Positions 36,351-51,239 of a DNA stretch of 64,000 bases are shown here, one piece after another; the first letter of the stretch is position 1; each line of letters starts with the position of its first letter. The stretch comes from Coenobita brevimanus (taxonomy: Eukaryota; Arthropoda; Malacostraca; Decapoda; Coenobitidae), in the NCBI GenBank assembly GCA_032717465.1, contig CM064670.1, positions 11,488,083-11,552,082 on the forward strand. Direction: 5' to 3'. The notes beneath the pieces are model-generated. The model was not told the origin of the DNA, did not search any database, and worked only from the letters and a program-made list of their open reading frames with translations. A program made the position numbers and the translations under genes.

Positions 36351-37194
36351 TAAGACGGATGCACCCTACAGCAGGTCATAGTCAAAGGCTGCCTCTGCTC
36401 CTCTTGGTTCATGACACGATTGATCTGCACAACCATGTAGTGTTGTGGGCAGATGAGCCAGTAGTCCCACTCGTGCGACTTGTGCCCGCTGTCCACCGTT
36501 CCAGGCCAAGGCCCATTCGTCAAATCAACCACCTGGCAGTCCTCCGAATCCACCACCCAATTAACCGGTCCACACACCACGTGCATATACTCTGTGTTTT
36601 CCCAGTCCTTGTCTTCGTCTTTATACAACCCGTCTTTTAAATCCTTATAGGCATTAATATCATACACAACCTTGTTCGGTCCACATGGATAAGAAACTGT
36701 AGGTCCCATAGACTTTTCCTCCTCTGAATCAGAACGTTCGAAGTTTGGACTCCCGGTTTGAGAGGGCATCGTACACTCCAGGTATTCTATGTTGCTCTTT
36801 TTATCTTCCCCAGTCTTCAATACCACACCTGTAACTCCATAATTATTGTCACACTTATCATCTTTGTGAACCTTGGAATCGAGGACCATGGGCATTGTTG
36901 TAGTGGTGGTTGTAGTAGTGGTTGTTGCAGTGGTAGGTAGCGTGGTGGATGTGGCTGATGGTGGAGGAGCTTCACTGTCTGGTGGAGGGTCTGCTGGAGA
37001 GTCTGAAGGTGGATATGCCGGAGGTGGGGGAGTAGATGGTACTGATGAAGATGGTGGTGATGTTGCTGGCGGTGGCGCCCCATCGGGTGATGGTGGGGTT
37101 GTGGCTGGGCCATCTGCCCCTGTGGCAGTGTCATCTGCCCCTGTGGCCGTGCCATCTGTCCCTGTGGCCGTGTCATCTGTTCCTGTAGCGAGAT
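36350..37194 (-). CDS. terminal exon of a host gene: Thr/Pro-rich stalk plus Cys-rich C-terminal domain
   Basis: On the minus strand a strong acceptor (pyrimidine tract then ACTACAG at 37195-37200) opens a phase-1 exon of about 280 codons ending at TAA (36350-36352). It starts with four 7-residue repeats (GTDDTAT, GTDGTAT, GADDTAT, GADGPAT), then a Pro/Ser/Thr-rich stretch and a poly-Thr run, together mucin-like and likely O-glycosylated. The C-terminal 180 residues hold eight Cys in repeated modules (KCDNNYGVTGVVLKT ... YLECTMP; YPCGPNKVVYDI ... YMHVVCG; YWLICPQHYMVVQI ... TMTCCRV). I do not recognise this domain. The composition suggests an extracellular protein; no signal peptide is in this exon. 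The first, split codon becomes Asp if joined to the 58.02-58.18 kb exon. Confidence 0.65.
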
Positions 37195-37368
37195 CTGTAG
37201 TAAAAAAAATGAAAAGGAAATGGTAAAATTAAAACACTGACATCGTTCGTATCAGCCCGCTATGTCTAGTGATACATTATCTACACTTGCGATTGTAAAA
37301 GGATAATAGATAGATAGATCGTTGGGATAAAGATGTGCTTTTAGATAGAATGACAGACACACACACAA

Positions 37369-37855
<487 letters not shown>

Positions 37856-37907
<52 letters not shown>

Positions 37908-37909
37908 TG

Positions 37910-37974
<65 letters not shown>

Positions 37975-38003
37975 GTATAGCTAGATATTGATATAGATAT
38001 ACT
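37856..38003. repeat. (CA)n, (TA)n and (GA)n compound microsatellite
   Basis: (CA)n at about 37856-37902, (TA)n at about 37909-37935 and (GA)n at about 37936-37972, followed by a short linker. Confidence 0.9.
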
Positions 38004-38269
38004 GGCTGGATGAATGTTGTGGGGAGAAGTGCATGATCAGGGATTTTGGCACCGTTTTTTAACGTGGCAGCGTCCAAATTGATTCTATCGGATACGTTTA
38101 TGTGAAGCTACAGAACGTGGTGAATGATGTTGGCGTATCCGATAAAGCCAGGATTCGGGGGGTTTGAATGATGAGTGAATGGAAGCGTGGCCCATTGGAT
38201 TAGGCAAAATTGGGCTGCCTGGACATTGCTACTCCTCACCCTGCCCTCGGGTGGAAAAGGAGGTCCGGA

Positions 38270-38272
<3 letters not shown>
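38004..38272 (+). mobile_element. LINE-A 3' UTR only (5'-truncated insertion)
   Basis: Runs parallel to 18200-18460: CTGGCTGGATGAATGTTGTG at the start, CTACTCCTCACCCTGCCCT near the end, then GGAGGTCCGGATGATATA. The tail continues as (TA)n. Confidence 0.8.
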
Positions 38273-38350
<78 letters not shown>

Positions 38351-38359
38351 TAGATAGAT

Positions 38360-38435
<76 letters not shown>
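38273..38435. repeat. (TA)n with a short GATA insert; LTR-element target
   Basis: A long TA array broken by (GATA)n at about 38348-38362. The minus-strand LTR element begins inside it at 38436. Confidence 0.95.
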
Positions 38436-38439
<4 letters not shown>

Positions 38440-39185
38440 ACGGAACAGAGAAAACTGTCCCGCAAAGTTCCAGGTTCAAAACAAAAGAGTTAGGTAAAAT
38501 TACAAGTTAAAGTTTAATGCTCAAACTAACAACAAAACATTCAGGACTCATAAGGATAATGTAATGGCAAAAAACAGGTTAAATATATGGTTAACTGCAA
38601 TAGCCTCTATTAACACGAAATTAGCAAGAGTAAATTTATCTAAGTCAGCCCTGATAAAATGAGAAAACCGGATAATGCTCAGTGTATGCAAGGTATATTA
38701 TTACAGATACAAAATATTATTAATAATGGCTGACACCCAAAACACATGAATCACAAAAACCTCACTAGGCCTACGAATTAACACCTTATGCTATACAGTA
38801 CAAGAAAAATGTAATAACACTTATACTCAAATTACACAGCTGCTAGATGGTTGGAGACTTCCTGAGCACTCACAAAAATAACAACTGTACAGGGGAGGAC
38901 AGAGATGTGAACAAAATGAGGAGTAGATCTAAGTGGCAATTAATGTTGAGACTGAGCTCATTATATAGGGGCCGGCAGAGCTTGATACAACTTGTAAGAA
39001 GGACGCGCAAATGAAGCCATAGGGGACAAAGAGTTGACACTCCTGCTCTGAACAACAGAAAGAACGACTTACTCTACTATAAGGGTAGAAGGGGGGAGTG
39101 AGGTAGAACACGCTCGTGATCAAACATGCAGCATATTGTACGTTAGAATTACACAAAGGATGATGAAATCATAGGCTATGTAACA
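38436..39185 (-). repeat. 3' LTR of Gmr1-like copy 2
   Basis: Plus-strand reading TGTTACGGAAC ... CTATGTAACA. It is 40 bp shorter than the LTRs of copy 1 but clearly homologous. Confidence 0.9.
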
Positions 39186-39246
39186 CCTCCCCACAAAGAA
39201 AAATAAATTTACAAAGGAAATTTCTTATTACTCTAAAACAATCTGT

Positions 39247-40214
39247 CTAAAGTCTAGATAAGCAATCTGCAATAACATTTTCTTTCCCCTTGACATGTTG
39301 TATGTCTAATGAATACTCCTGAAGAAGTAGACTCCATCTTGTCAATCTCTGATTTTTATTTTTAAACTTATTAAGGAATTTCAGTGGGTTATGATTGGTA
39401 TAAGTGACTATGGGGTCAAAACCAGAACACAAATAAAATGAAAAATGCTGTAAACCCAAAATCAAGGCCAAAAGCTCTTTCTCAATAGTTGAGTAGTTCT
39501 TTTGAGGTGGAGTGAACTTCTTACTGTAATAAGATACAGGGTGTTCAATACCCTGATCATCCTCTTGCAGCAAAACAGCCCCAGCTCCTGTATCACTTGC
39601 GTCAACAGCCATCTTAAAAGGCTTAGCAAAATTTGGAGTAGCGAGCACTGGCTGACTTAATAGGATAGCTTTAAGTTTGCTGAAAGAGGATTCACAGTTA
39701 TCGGTCCAGACAAATTTAACTCCCTTTTTCAGTAGGTCTGTAAGCGGTGATACAAGAATTGAAAAGTTAAGAACAAATCTCCTGTAATAACCTACCATTC
39801 CCAAAATCTTTGTAGCTCTTTCCTACTTTTAGGTCTGGGAAGATCACTTATAACCTGAACCTTAGCTGCTGGTGGTGCAACATGTCCATCACCAATTACG
39901 TACCCAAGGTACTGAACTTTAGCTTGACCAAACTCACACTTTGATAAATTAGCTACAAGATTAGCCTGAACCAAACGCTCAAGAAATTTACTGACATGGC
40001 ATAGGTGATCTTTCCAGTTGTCACTGAAGATTAATACATCATCAATATAAACAACACACCCTGCCAAACCCTCTGTTACAACATTCATGAGCTTCTGAAA
40101 AGTGGCTGGTGCATTCTTTATACCATATGGCATTACAGAACATGCAAAAGTCTTTCCTAGTGTTACAAAACATGAGATCTCCCTAGCACGTTCAGTCATA
40201 GGTACTTGCCAGTA
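39247..40214 (-). pseudogene. RT C-terminal part and RNase H of copy 2
   Basis: After the RT deletion, the frame at 39792-40199 holds TERAREISCFVTLGKTF, YGIKNAPATFQ and VVYIDDVLIFSD. A one-nucleotide loss in a T-run near 39800 shifts it. The frame at 39247-39804 holds GYYRRFVLNFS, the RNase H residues (VDASDTGAGAVL, IEKELLAL, YTNHNPLKF, where the Asp seen in copy 1 is Asn) and the conserved end IADCLSRL. The Asp-to-Asn change is a further inactivating candidate. Confidence 0.8.
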
Positions 40215-40217
40215 TCC

Positions 40218-43200
40218 CTACCTAGCCTTTCCGATCTTGTCTATGCAATCTTCCACACGAGGGAGAGGGTAAGTGTCTGTTTTGGTTATCTGATTAACAC
40301 ATCTGTAGTCGATGCAAAGCCACTGTGACCGACCTGGCTTAGGGACTAGAGTGACAGGAGAACTCCACTCGCTCTGACAGGGCTCAATCATCTTGTGGTC
40401 CAACAGGTAGCCAAGCTCCTTCTGGATGAGAGGAACTTTCACTGGGTTCACATGGTAAGGAGGCAATTTAATTGGCTTTGCGTCTCCAACATCGACATCA
40501 TGCATCAACACAGTGGTTCTTCCTGGAGTGGCACGGAACACTTGCGGGTACTCCTGCAGTAATGCCAAAAACTCCTGCCTTTCCTCGGGAGCTAGATGAG
40601 AAAGCTTAGTCTGGAGATCATTCATGATATCAGGATTCTTCCCCAAACTATCACTCAGGCTCATGTTGCATGGGAGAACTTCACTTGCAGACTCGGGTGG
40701 AACAGCTACAGTGCAGACTGGGTTATTTTCGTCCCGCCTGTGATATAACTTTAGCATGTTGATGTGAAAAAGTTGCTTGTTCTTTCTACGATCTGGTGTG
40801 GCGATGACATTGTTGACATCACTGAGTTTCTTCTCCACGAAATAAGGACCACTAAACTTGGCTTGAAGAGGTTGCCCATGAACTGGTAGCAGAATCAAAA
40901 CCTGATCTCCTGGCTGAAAGTGGCGTAACCTGGACTTCTTATCATACCAAGTCTTCATCTTCTCCTGAGCAGCTCCTAAATTCTCTCTCGCTAGCTGTAA
41001 AGCAGTGGACAGCCGTTCTTTGAACTTCGTCACATACTCCAGCAGGTTGACGTCATCTTCCTCCGACAGCCAGCATTCCTTGAGTAACTTAAGGGGTCCT
41101 CTTACTTCATGGCCAAACAGTAGTTCAAAAGGTGAGAAGCCCAGTGATTCATTTGGAGATTCTCTTGCGGCAAATACAACGAATGGAAGACCTTTATCCC
41201 AGTCTTTCTGATGTTCCAAACAGTATTTCTTGAGCATCGATTTGAGTGTTTGATGATATCTCTCCAACGCTCCTTGGGTCTGTGGATGGTAAGCTGAAGA
41301 CGTGATCTGGGTGATGCCCAACTCTTTCAGAGACTGCTTCAAAACGTTTGACATGAAATTACTTCCCCGGTCTGACTGTACCTCCTTGGGTAGACCAAAC
41401 TTTGTGAAGAACCCTAGCATTTCCTTAACCACGTTCTTTGCTGAGATATTTCTAAGTGGAATGGCTTCAGGATAACGAGTAGCCATTTCAATCAGGGTCA
41501 ACACATAAGAAAATCCTGAAGAAGTCTTAGGAAGAGGGCCCACAATATCCACCAGCACAAGGGTGAATGGCGCCTCAAAAAGAGGAATGGGAACTAGAGG
41601 TGCAACCTTTTCGGTCTGATTACACTTCCCCACAACTTGACAGGTGTGACAAGACTTACAATACCAGGAAACATCCCTGAAGATACCTGACCAGTAGAAG
41701 TGTTTCAAAATGCATGCCACAGTCTTCCTCACTCCAAGGTGTCCTGCCAAACTGGAATCATGAGCCACTCTAATGATATCATGCCTACAAACACGAGGGA
41801 TGACAACTTGATGTACAACCTCCCATTCACAGTCGGCTGATGCTGTTGGGGGTCTCCACTTCCTCATAAGTACTCCTGACTTTATATAATAACAAGTAGA
41901 AGCACCAGCTGACTCTTCCTCACTGGAAGCAGAGTTAGCTAGACCTTTCAACTCAGGGTCAGCAACCTGCAACTCAACCAACTCTTGACGAGACAAATTA
42001 TCAACACTAAGGGGTACTGCCTCATCTGGTGAGTGGTCCAAATTAGCAAGAAAAGTGTCAGCTAGGATAACATCATCATCATCATTATCTTCTAAGTCAC
42101 CAGTAACTTTAGACTTAGCCCTAGTGACAGCACATGCAGGGAACACATCAGGGACATCACAATCCTGGGTCGCAGCCACTGGCTCACTAGACAACTGAGG
42201 AGTTGGACACACTTGACTTCCACCAATATCATTTCCAAGTAAGAAAGTTACACCTGACACTGGGAGTGTCTCAACCAACCCAACCATAACGGAACCATTA
42301 ACAAAACCAGACTCTAAATTCACTCTGCACAGAGGGACAGAGAAGTAATTATTCCCTACACCTTGTAAGATTACAGTTTCATCAGAGGAATTAACATTAG
42401 AGCCTAGAACACTGGTCAGCATAAGGGATTGGCAAGCACCTGTATCACGATATATTTTAACTGATTTCCTGTCATTACTGTCCAGAGGACTGACAAAACC
42501 ATCAGACAGGAAATTAGCACATGAACTCTTGAGAGTGTCACCCACGTTACTGCTCAAAAGAGGAGCTCCGTCATGAGAATTTAATTTACCCCTCAAAGCA
42601 GGTTCAGTTAACTCAGTTAAAGAATTCTGGGAACTCTCAAGGGTGGACACTAGACCAATTGAATGAATATTTAAAGACTCCTTTTTGTTCACATCACTCT
42701 GTCTCCTGAAACATTTCTCCGTAGTATGACCAAGCTTACTACAATAAGTACATTTACTTTTCTGAAATCTAGAGGTGAAGCTGGTATTTACTTCCTGAGA
42801 AACATCATCTTTATTCTCTTTCCTGTTACCTGTACTCTGAGTAGAGGCAACGTACTTACTCTCAGCTTTCCTTTTTTCTTCAGAATATCTCTTGTGAGTG
42901 AGAACATATTCATCAGCTAAAACTGCAGCTTCAGACAAATTATCTATTCTTCTCTCATCAGGATAGAGGCTTACATCTTTATTAATAAACCTTTTGAAGT
43001 CCTCCAGCAAAATCATCTGCTTAAATTTGTCAAAATCAGAATCCACATTCTTAGAAATTAACCACTGCTCTAACAGATCTTCTTTGATTTTTGCATACTC
43101 AACATGGGATTGCTTATCTTGCTTATAAGTTGTCCTAAATTTTACTCTATAGGCTTCAGGAACAAGCTCATAGGCCTTAAGAATCAAGCTCTTAACTACA

Positions 43201-43634
43201 TTATAATTATCAGATTGATCCTGAGGCAAAGATGCATAAGTTACTTGAGCTTTACCAGTGAGAACAGTTTGAAGGAGTATTGGCCAATACTCTTTGGGCC
43301 AATTAAAACCTGTAGCTACCCTCTCAAACAACTGAAAATACTTTGTTAAATCAGATTCATTAAAAGGAAGGACAAGTTTAACATTTTTAGCCACATCAAA
43401 ATCATCAGAGCTAGATGATCCAGTTCCACCTTGTTTCATGCGATACTCATGGTCTGCCTGAATCCTAGCAAGTTCAATTTGTGCCTGAGCCTGTATCTGT
43501 GCCTCCTGAATAGGAGCCTGAGACTCAGCCTCCTTAGCCTGAGACTCAGCCTCCATAGCACGTGCCTGAAACTCAGCCTTCTTAACACGAGCTTCCTGCA
43601 GAGCTAGCTGTAACTTAGCTAATTCAATCTGCGT
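40218..43634 (-). pseudogene. gag, protease, integrase and RT N-terminal part of copy 2 in one frame
   Basis: About 1,138 codons are open from just after the TAA at 43635 to the TAG at 40218. They cover the SCAN-like gag, the zinc knuckle CTYCSKLGHTTEKC, the protease YRDTGACQSL, then without interruption (SADCEWEVVHQV) the integrase zinc-binding and catalytic domains and the start of RT. This shows that gag and pol form a single ORF in this family. The frame ends where the deletion removes YISKFDLIK, taking the first catalytic Asp of RT. Confidence 0.85.
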
Positions 43635-43868
43635 TTACTCATTTGGAGGAGTTACATTAAACAAGCTTTCATTAATCATGCCAACAATTTGATCTTTAGA
43701 ATGATGAGTGTGAACTGCAATTCCCAATTGTTGAGCAACAAGCTTAAGTTCATTCTTTGTTCTGTTTTCTACATCACACCCTGTTTGCACATTTGACAAA
43801 AAATCTTTGGCTTCATCAAGCGTAGTAATAGTAGACATCATGAATAAATCACAGTCACAAAATATCAA
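43635..43868 (-). pseudogene. gag N-terminus of copy 2
   Basis: 77 codons from MIFCDCDLFMMSTITT to the premature TAA, matching the first residues of the copy 1 gag. The codon changed is the Gln after SPNE/PPNE. Confidence 0.8.
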
Positions 43869-43922
43869 GCAATATCTTTATGATAATATCCTGAATATCC
43901 TGATAAGAGGTCGCCAAATTTA

Positions 43923-44668
43923 TGTTACGGAACAGAGAAACCTGTCCCGCAAAGTTCCAGGTTCAAAACAAAAGAGTTAGGTAAAATTACAAGTTAAAGT
44001 TTAATGCTAAAACTAACAACAAAACATTCAGGACTCATAAGGATAATGTAATGGCAAAAAACAGGTTAAATATATGGTTAACTGCAATAGCCTCTATTAA
44101 CACGAAATTAGCAAGAGTAAATTTATCTAAGTCAGCCCTGATAAAATGAGAAAACCGGATAATGCTCAGTGAATGCAAGATATATTATTATGGATACAAA
44201 ATATTATTAATAATGGCTGACACCCAAAACACATGAATCACAAAAACCTCACTAGGCCTACGAATTAACACCTTATGCTATACAGTACAAGAAAAATGTA
44301 ATAACACTTATACTCAAATTACACAGCTGCTAGATGGTTGGGGACTTCCTGAGCACTCACCAAAATAACAACTGTACAGGGGAGGACAGAGATGTGAACA
44401 AAATGAGGAGTAGATCTAAGTGGCAATTAATGTAGAGACTGAGCTCATTATATAGGGGCCAGCAGAGCTTGATACAACTTGTAAGAAGGACGCGCAAATG
44501 AAGCCATAGGGGACAAAGAGTTGACACTCCTGCTCTGAACAACAGAAAGAACGACTTACTCTACTATATGGGTAGAAGGGGGAAGTGAGGTAGAACACGC
44601 TCGTGATCAAACATGCAGCATACTGTACGTTAGAATTACACAAAGGATGATGAAATCATAGGCTATGT

Positions 44669-44672
<4 letters not shown>
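43923..44672 (-). repeat. 5' LTR of Gmr1-like copy 2
   Basis: 750 bp, with about 13 differences from 38436-39185. It ends CTATGTAACA and is followed at once by (TA)n. Confidence 0.9.

Positions 44673-44726
<54 letters not shown>
44673..44726. repeat. (TA)n between LTR element and SINE
   Basis: About 27 TA units. Confidence 0.95.
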
Positions 44727-44729
<3 letters not shown>

Positions 44730-45122
44730 GCCTCCGTGGTACAGTGGTAAAGTGTGCGTTTTCGTACACTGAAGAACGAGAGTTTGCACCTCGCCAGGGT
44801 AATGAACTTTGCGAGCGTTCTTCTGGCCACATACTGCATTGGCAGACATAAGGGGTGCTGTGTTTGAACCAGTGTCTCATACTGTAAAGTATGATTGCAC
44901 CCAGTTGGCTTGTGCTGGCCTATTACACTTGGTTCATAGACTACGCACACATCCAAAGCCACTCAAACACTACAGTTGCACTTACTGTACAAGCACTTCT
45001 CACCCTACATGCTGTACAATCTCTACTAGACAGCCTAAGCCACTTGGTAGAGATACATTGGCTGTATCGTTCCCACTTCGGTCGGGATAGGCCGGTTCTG
45101 CAGTGGACACTCAAACGGCTGA

Positions 45123-45125
<3 letters not shown>
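44727..45125 (+). mobile_element. tRNA-derived SINE S1, copy 2
   Basis: Head GAAGCCTCCGTGGTACAGTG with a usable A box and a degraded B box (GAGTTTGCACCTC). The body and the end (CACTCAAACGGCTGATGAT, then (AT)n) match the other two S1 copies. Confidence 0.8.

Positions 45126-45178
<53 letters not shown>
45126..45178. repeat. (TA)n between two SINEs
   Basis: Tail of S1, running without a gap into the 5S-derived head. Confidence 0.95.
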
Positions 45179-45185
<7 letters not shown>

Positions 45186-45298
45186 GGCCATACCACGTTG
45201 GGTACACCGCTTCCCGTCCGATCAGCGAAGTTAAGCAACGTTGGGTCTGGTTAGTACTTGGATGGGTGACCGCCTGGAAACACCAGATGCTGTTGGCA
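45179..45298 (+). rRNA. 5S rRNA-like sequence (head of a SINE, probably not a functional 5S gene)
   Basis: The internal control region is intact: GAAGTTAAGCAACGTTGGG (A box) and GGATGGGTGACCGCCTGG (C box), with GGTTAGTACTTGG between. The conserved 5' GCCAA is replaced by the preceding TA run, and the sequence ends at GCTGTTGGCAT. Identity to an arthropod 5S is high by recall, but the attached body and lack of terminator argue for a retroposed copy. Confidence 0.75.
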
Positions 45299-45410
45299 TC
45301 CCTACTTGTCAAGTGGGGTTGGTGGAGGATTAGTGCCCCTCCCTGTAAAACAATTAACTCTAAGCCCTTGGTCACCCCGTTTGGGATACATGGCGTCTGG
45401 CAATGATGAT
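45179..45410 (+). mobile_element. 5S rRNA-derived SINE (SINE3-type)
   Basis: A nearly complete 5S rRNA sequence (45179-45298) is fused to a roughly 110-bp body (CCTACTTGTCAAGTGGGG ... TGCCCCTCCCTGTAAAAC) and a tail (GGGATACATGGCGTCTGGCA, then ATGATGAT and (TA)n). A second copy of body and tail without the 5S head is at 62598-62722. The tail matches the LINE-B 3' end (GGGATTAAGGCGTCCGGCAA), which would explain mobilisation. No T-run terminator follows the 5S part, as expected for a SINE and not for a 5S gene. Confidence 0.8.
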
Positions 45411-45411
45411 G

Positions 45412-45469
<58 letters not shown>

Positions 45470-45709
45470 AAATTTATATATAGAAGTAGAGGTAGAGAAG
45501 CAGATACATAATATATCTTAAGATAATACAATCGTAGGGTGGAGGGGAAAGGAAACAGACTCCATCAACCCTCTTTGTTTCATATTATATTATGCTACCT
45601 AAAGACGATTGTATTAAAATTACAGGTGTCCTTTCGTAATGAAGTAGTTAGGAAAAATCTAAACCTCTTAATAAAGTGAGTTTTTTCCTTTATTCTTCCT
45701 AACATTACT
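45411..45709. other. (TA)n and (TG)n, then intergenic
   Basis: (TA)n/(TG)n at about 45411-45470 forms the tail of the 5S-derived SINE. The rest is AT-rich with no gene seen. Confidence 0.8.
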
Positions 45710-45930
45710 AGTATACTTTTCCACTCTAACTTTTCCCAGACTTTCGTCAACATGAAGCATATTTCACATAGGTCAGCGGTTGAAAAAGGCAATGCTAGGG
45801 TTATCCATGCTTTCCATAGCACTTCTTCGTGACTTGTATCATATTCAAGTGCTCATCTATTGTTACGACTCAATATTCACGATGGAGAGATGGAAATTTT
45901 AGACCAAGTTAATGTAAAAATAGTACAATC
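45710..45930 (+). mobile_element. MITE-A copy
   Basis: Left end AGTATACTTTTCCACTCTAA; right end TTAGACCAAGTTAATGTAAA. The interior matches the 18928 copy (CATAGCACTTCTTCGTGACT). Confidence 0.7.
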
Positions 45931-45982
45931 AATTTTCTTTAGCTAAGGGAAGAACGCTAACCTAAGACGAACCTACAATAAG

Positions 45983-45986
<4 letters not shown>

Positions 45987-46055
<69 letters not shown>
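45987..46055. repeat. (TG)n then (GA)n
   Basis: Compound microsatellite. Confidence 0.95.
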
Positions 46056-46331
46056 TGAGTAAATGAGTTGTACACTGCGACACACTCAAGCATCATCAGT
46101 ATGCATAACTGGCACTGCAGGCAACGGCATGGTGTTGTTGTCTCCATGGAACACAGGATCTAACAGAAAAAAATTCTTTTTTAGCTTAGCAGATCGAAAA
46201 TGCGTACCTAACCCTGTGAATAATGTGAGAAGGAGAGATTTTTGTCTGGCTGTTTATTTTCTGACTATTCGACTGCATAATTATGTCTGTTAATCAGTAC
46301 ACATCTCCATTTAACTCTCAGTCTGGGTGGC

Positions 46332-46336
<5 letters not shown>

Positions 46337-46402
<66 letters not shown>
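46337..46402. repeat. (TA)n at the 5' junction of the RTE-like LINE
   Basis: About 33 TA units running directly into the truncated LINE. Confidence 0.95.
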
Positions 46403-50691
<4,289 letters not shown>

Positions 50692-50842
50692 TTTTTTATG
50701 TGTCCGACTCTGGGATAGGCTTCACAGCCTACTCTCAAGGCCCAGTAATCCTCCTACATACCATACACCTCTACATGTCACCACTTCGGCGCTAACACCC
50801 ACCGTCCATATTGAATACATGCTAGGGTACTCTAACGTTGCT
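50692..50842 (-). mobile_element. tRNA-derived SINE S2, 3' part
   Basis: TGTCCGACTCTGGG, GGCCCAGTAATCCTCCTACA and CACCACTTCGGCGCTAACAC match the body of the complete copies at 61259-61567 and 61852-62178. Confidence 0.75.
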
Positions 50843-50854
50843 TAAAATTCCTAT

Positions 50855-51025
50855 CTCTCCATCATGAATGTTGAGTTGTGAGAATAAACTGACACTGGAT
50901 TATCGTGCTAGTCACAAAGAATTGTTATGGAAAGTGCGTAGAGTGGTAGTATTCTTTCTTCCACAGAACTATGTGAAATATGCTGTAAAAGGACGAAAAC
51001 CTAGGCCAAGTTAGAGAAAAACATT
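50855..51025 (-). mobile_element. MITE-A copy, one end missing
   Basis: Ends CCTAGGCCAAGTTAGAGAAA. The interior matches 640-720 (TATGTGAAATATGCTG, AAAGGACGAAAACC). Confidence 0.7.
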
Positions 51026-51239
51026 ATATTTGACAGACATATAGACAAGAGACACTAGATTCACTTTTAGACTCCTACTCACTTTCGTTATCTCTGTCCC
51101 TGTCCAGTCACTAGGGGACATAAATCAAGAGTGAAAGCTGTAGAAACATGTTAAAAGCGGGTTAGAAGAACCTGTGAAATGACGTGCAATGATCCGTATT
51201 TTATTCCTATGTTATTATTTGAGACCATCTGCACCATAG

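Larger units (their letters stand above)
38436..44672 (-). mobile_element. Gmr1-like Ty3 LTR retrotransposon, copy 2
   Basis: Same family as 10861-17252, on the minus strand, with 750-bp LTRs at 38436-39185 and 43923-44672 that differ at about 13 positions by eye. The PBS complement is at 43907-43916 and the purine tract at 39186-39197. Lesions differ from copy 1: CAA to TAA at 43635-43637, a 24-nt deletion in RT creating TAG at 40218-40220, and a 1-nt loss near 39800. It keeps TGG where copy 1 has the TGA stop. Both flanks are (TA)n. Confidence 0.9.

Noticed and set aside
44727..44800. tRNA gene candidate
   Set aside because: The tRNA-like head is attached to the same long body in three places and has a simple-repeat tail, so it is a SINE; the B box here is degraded.
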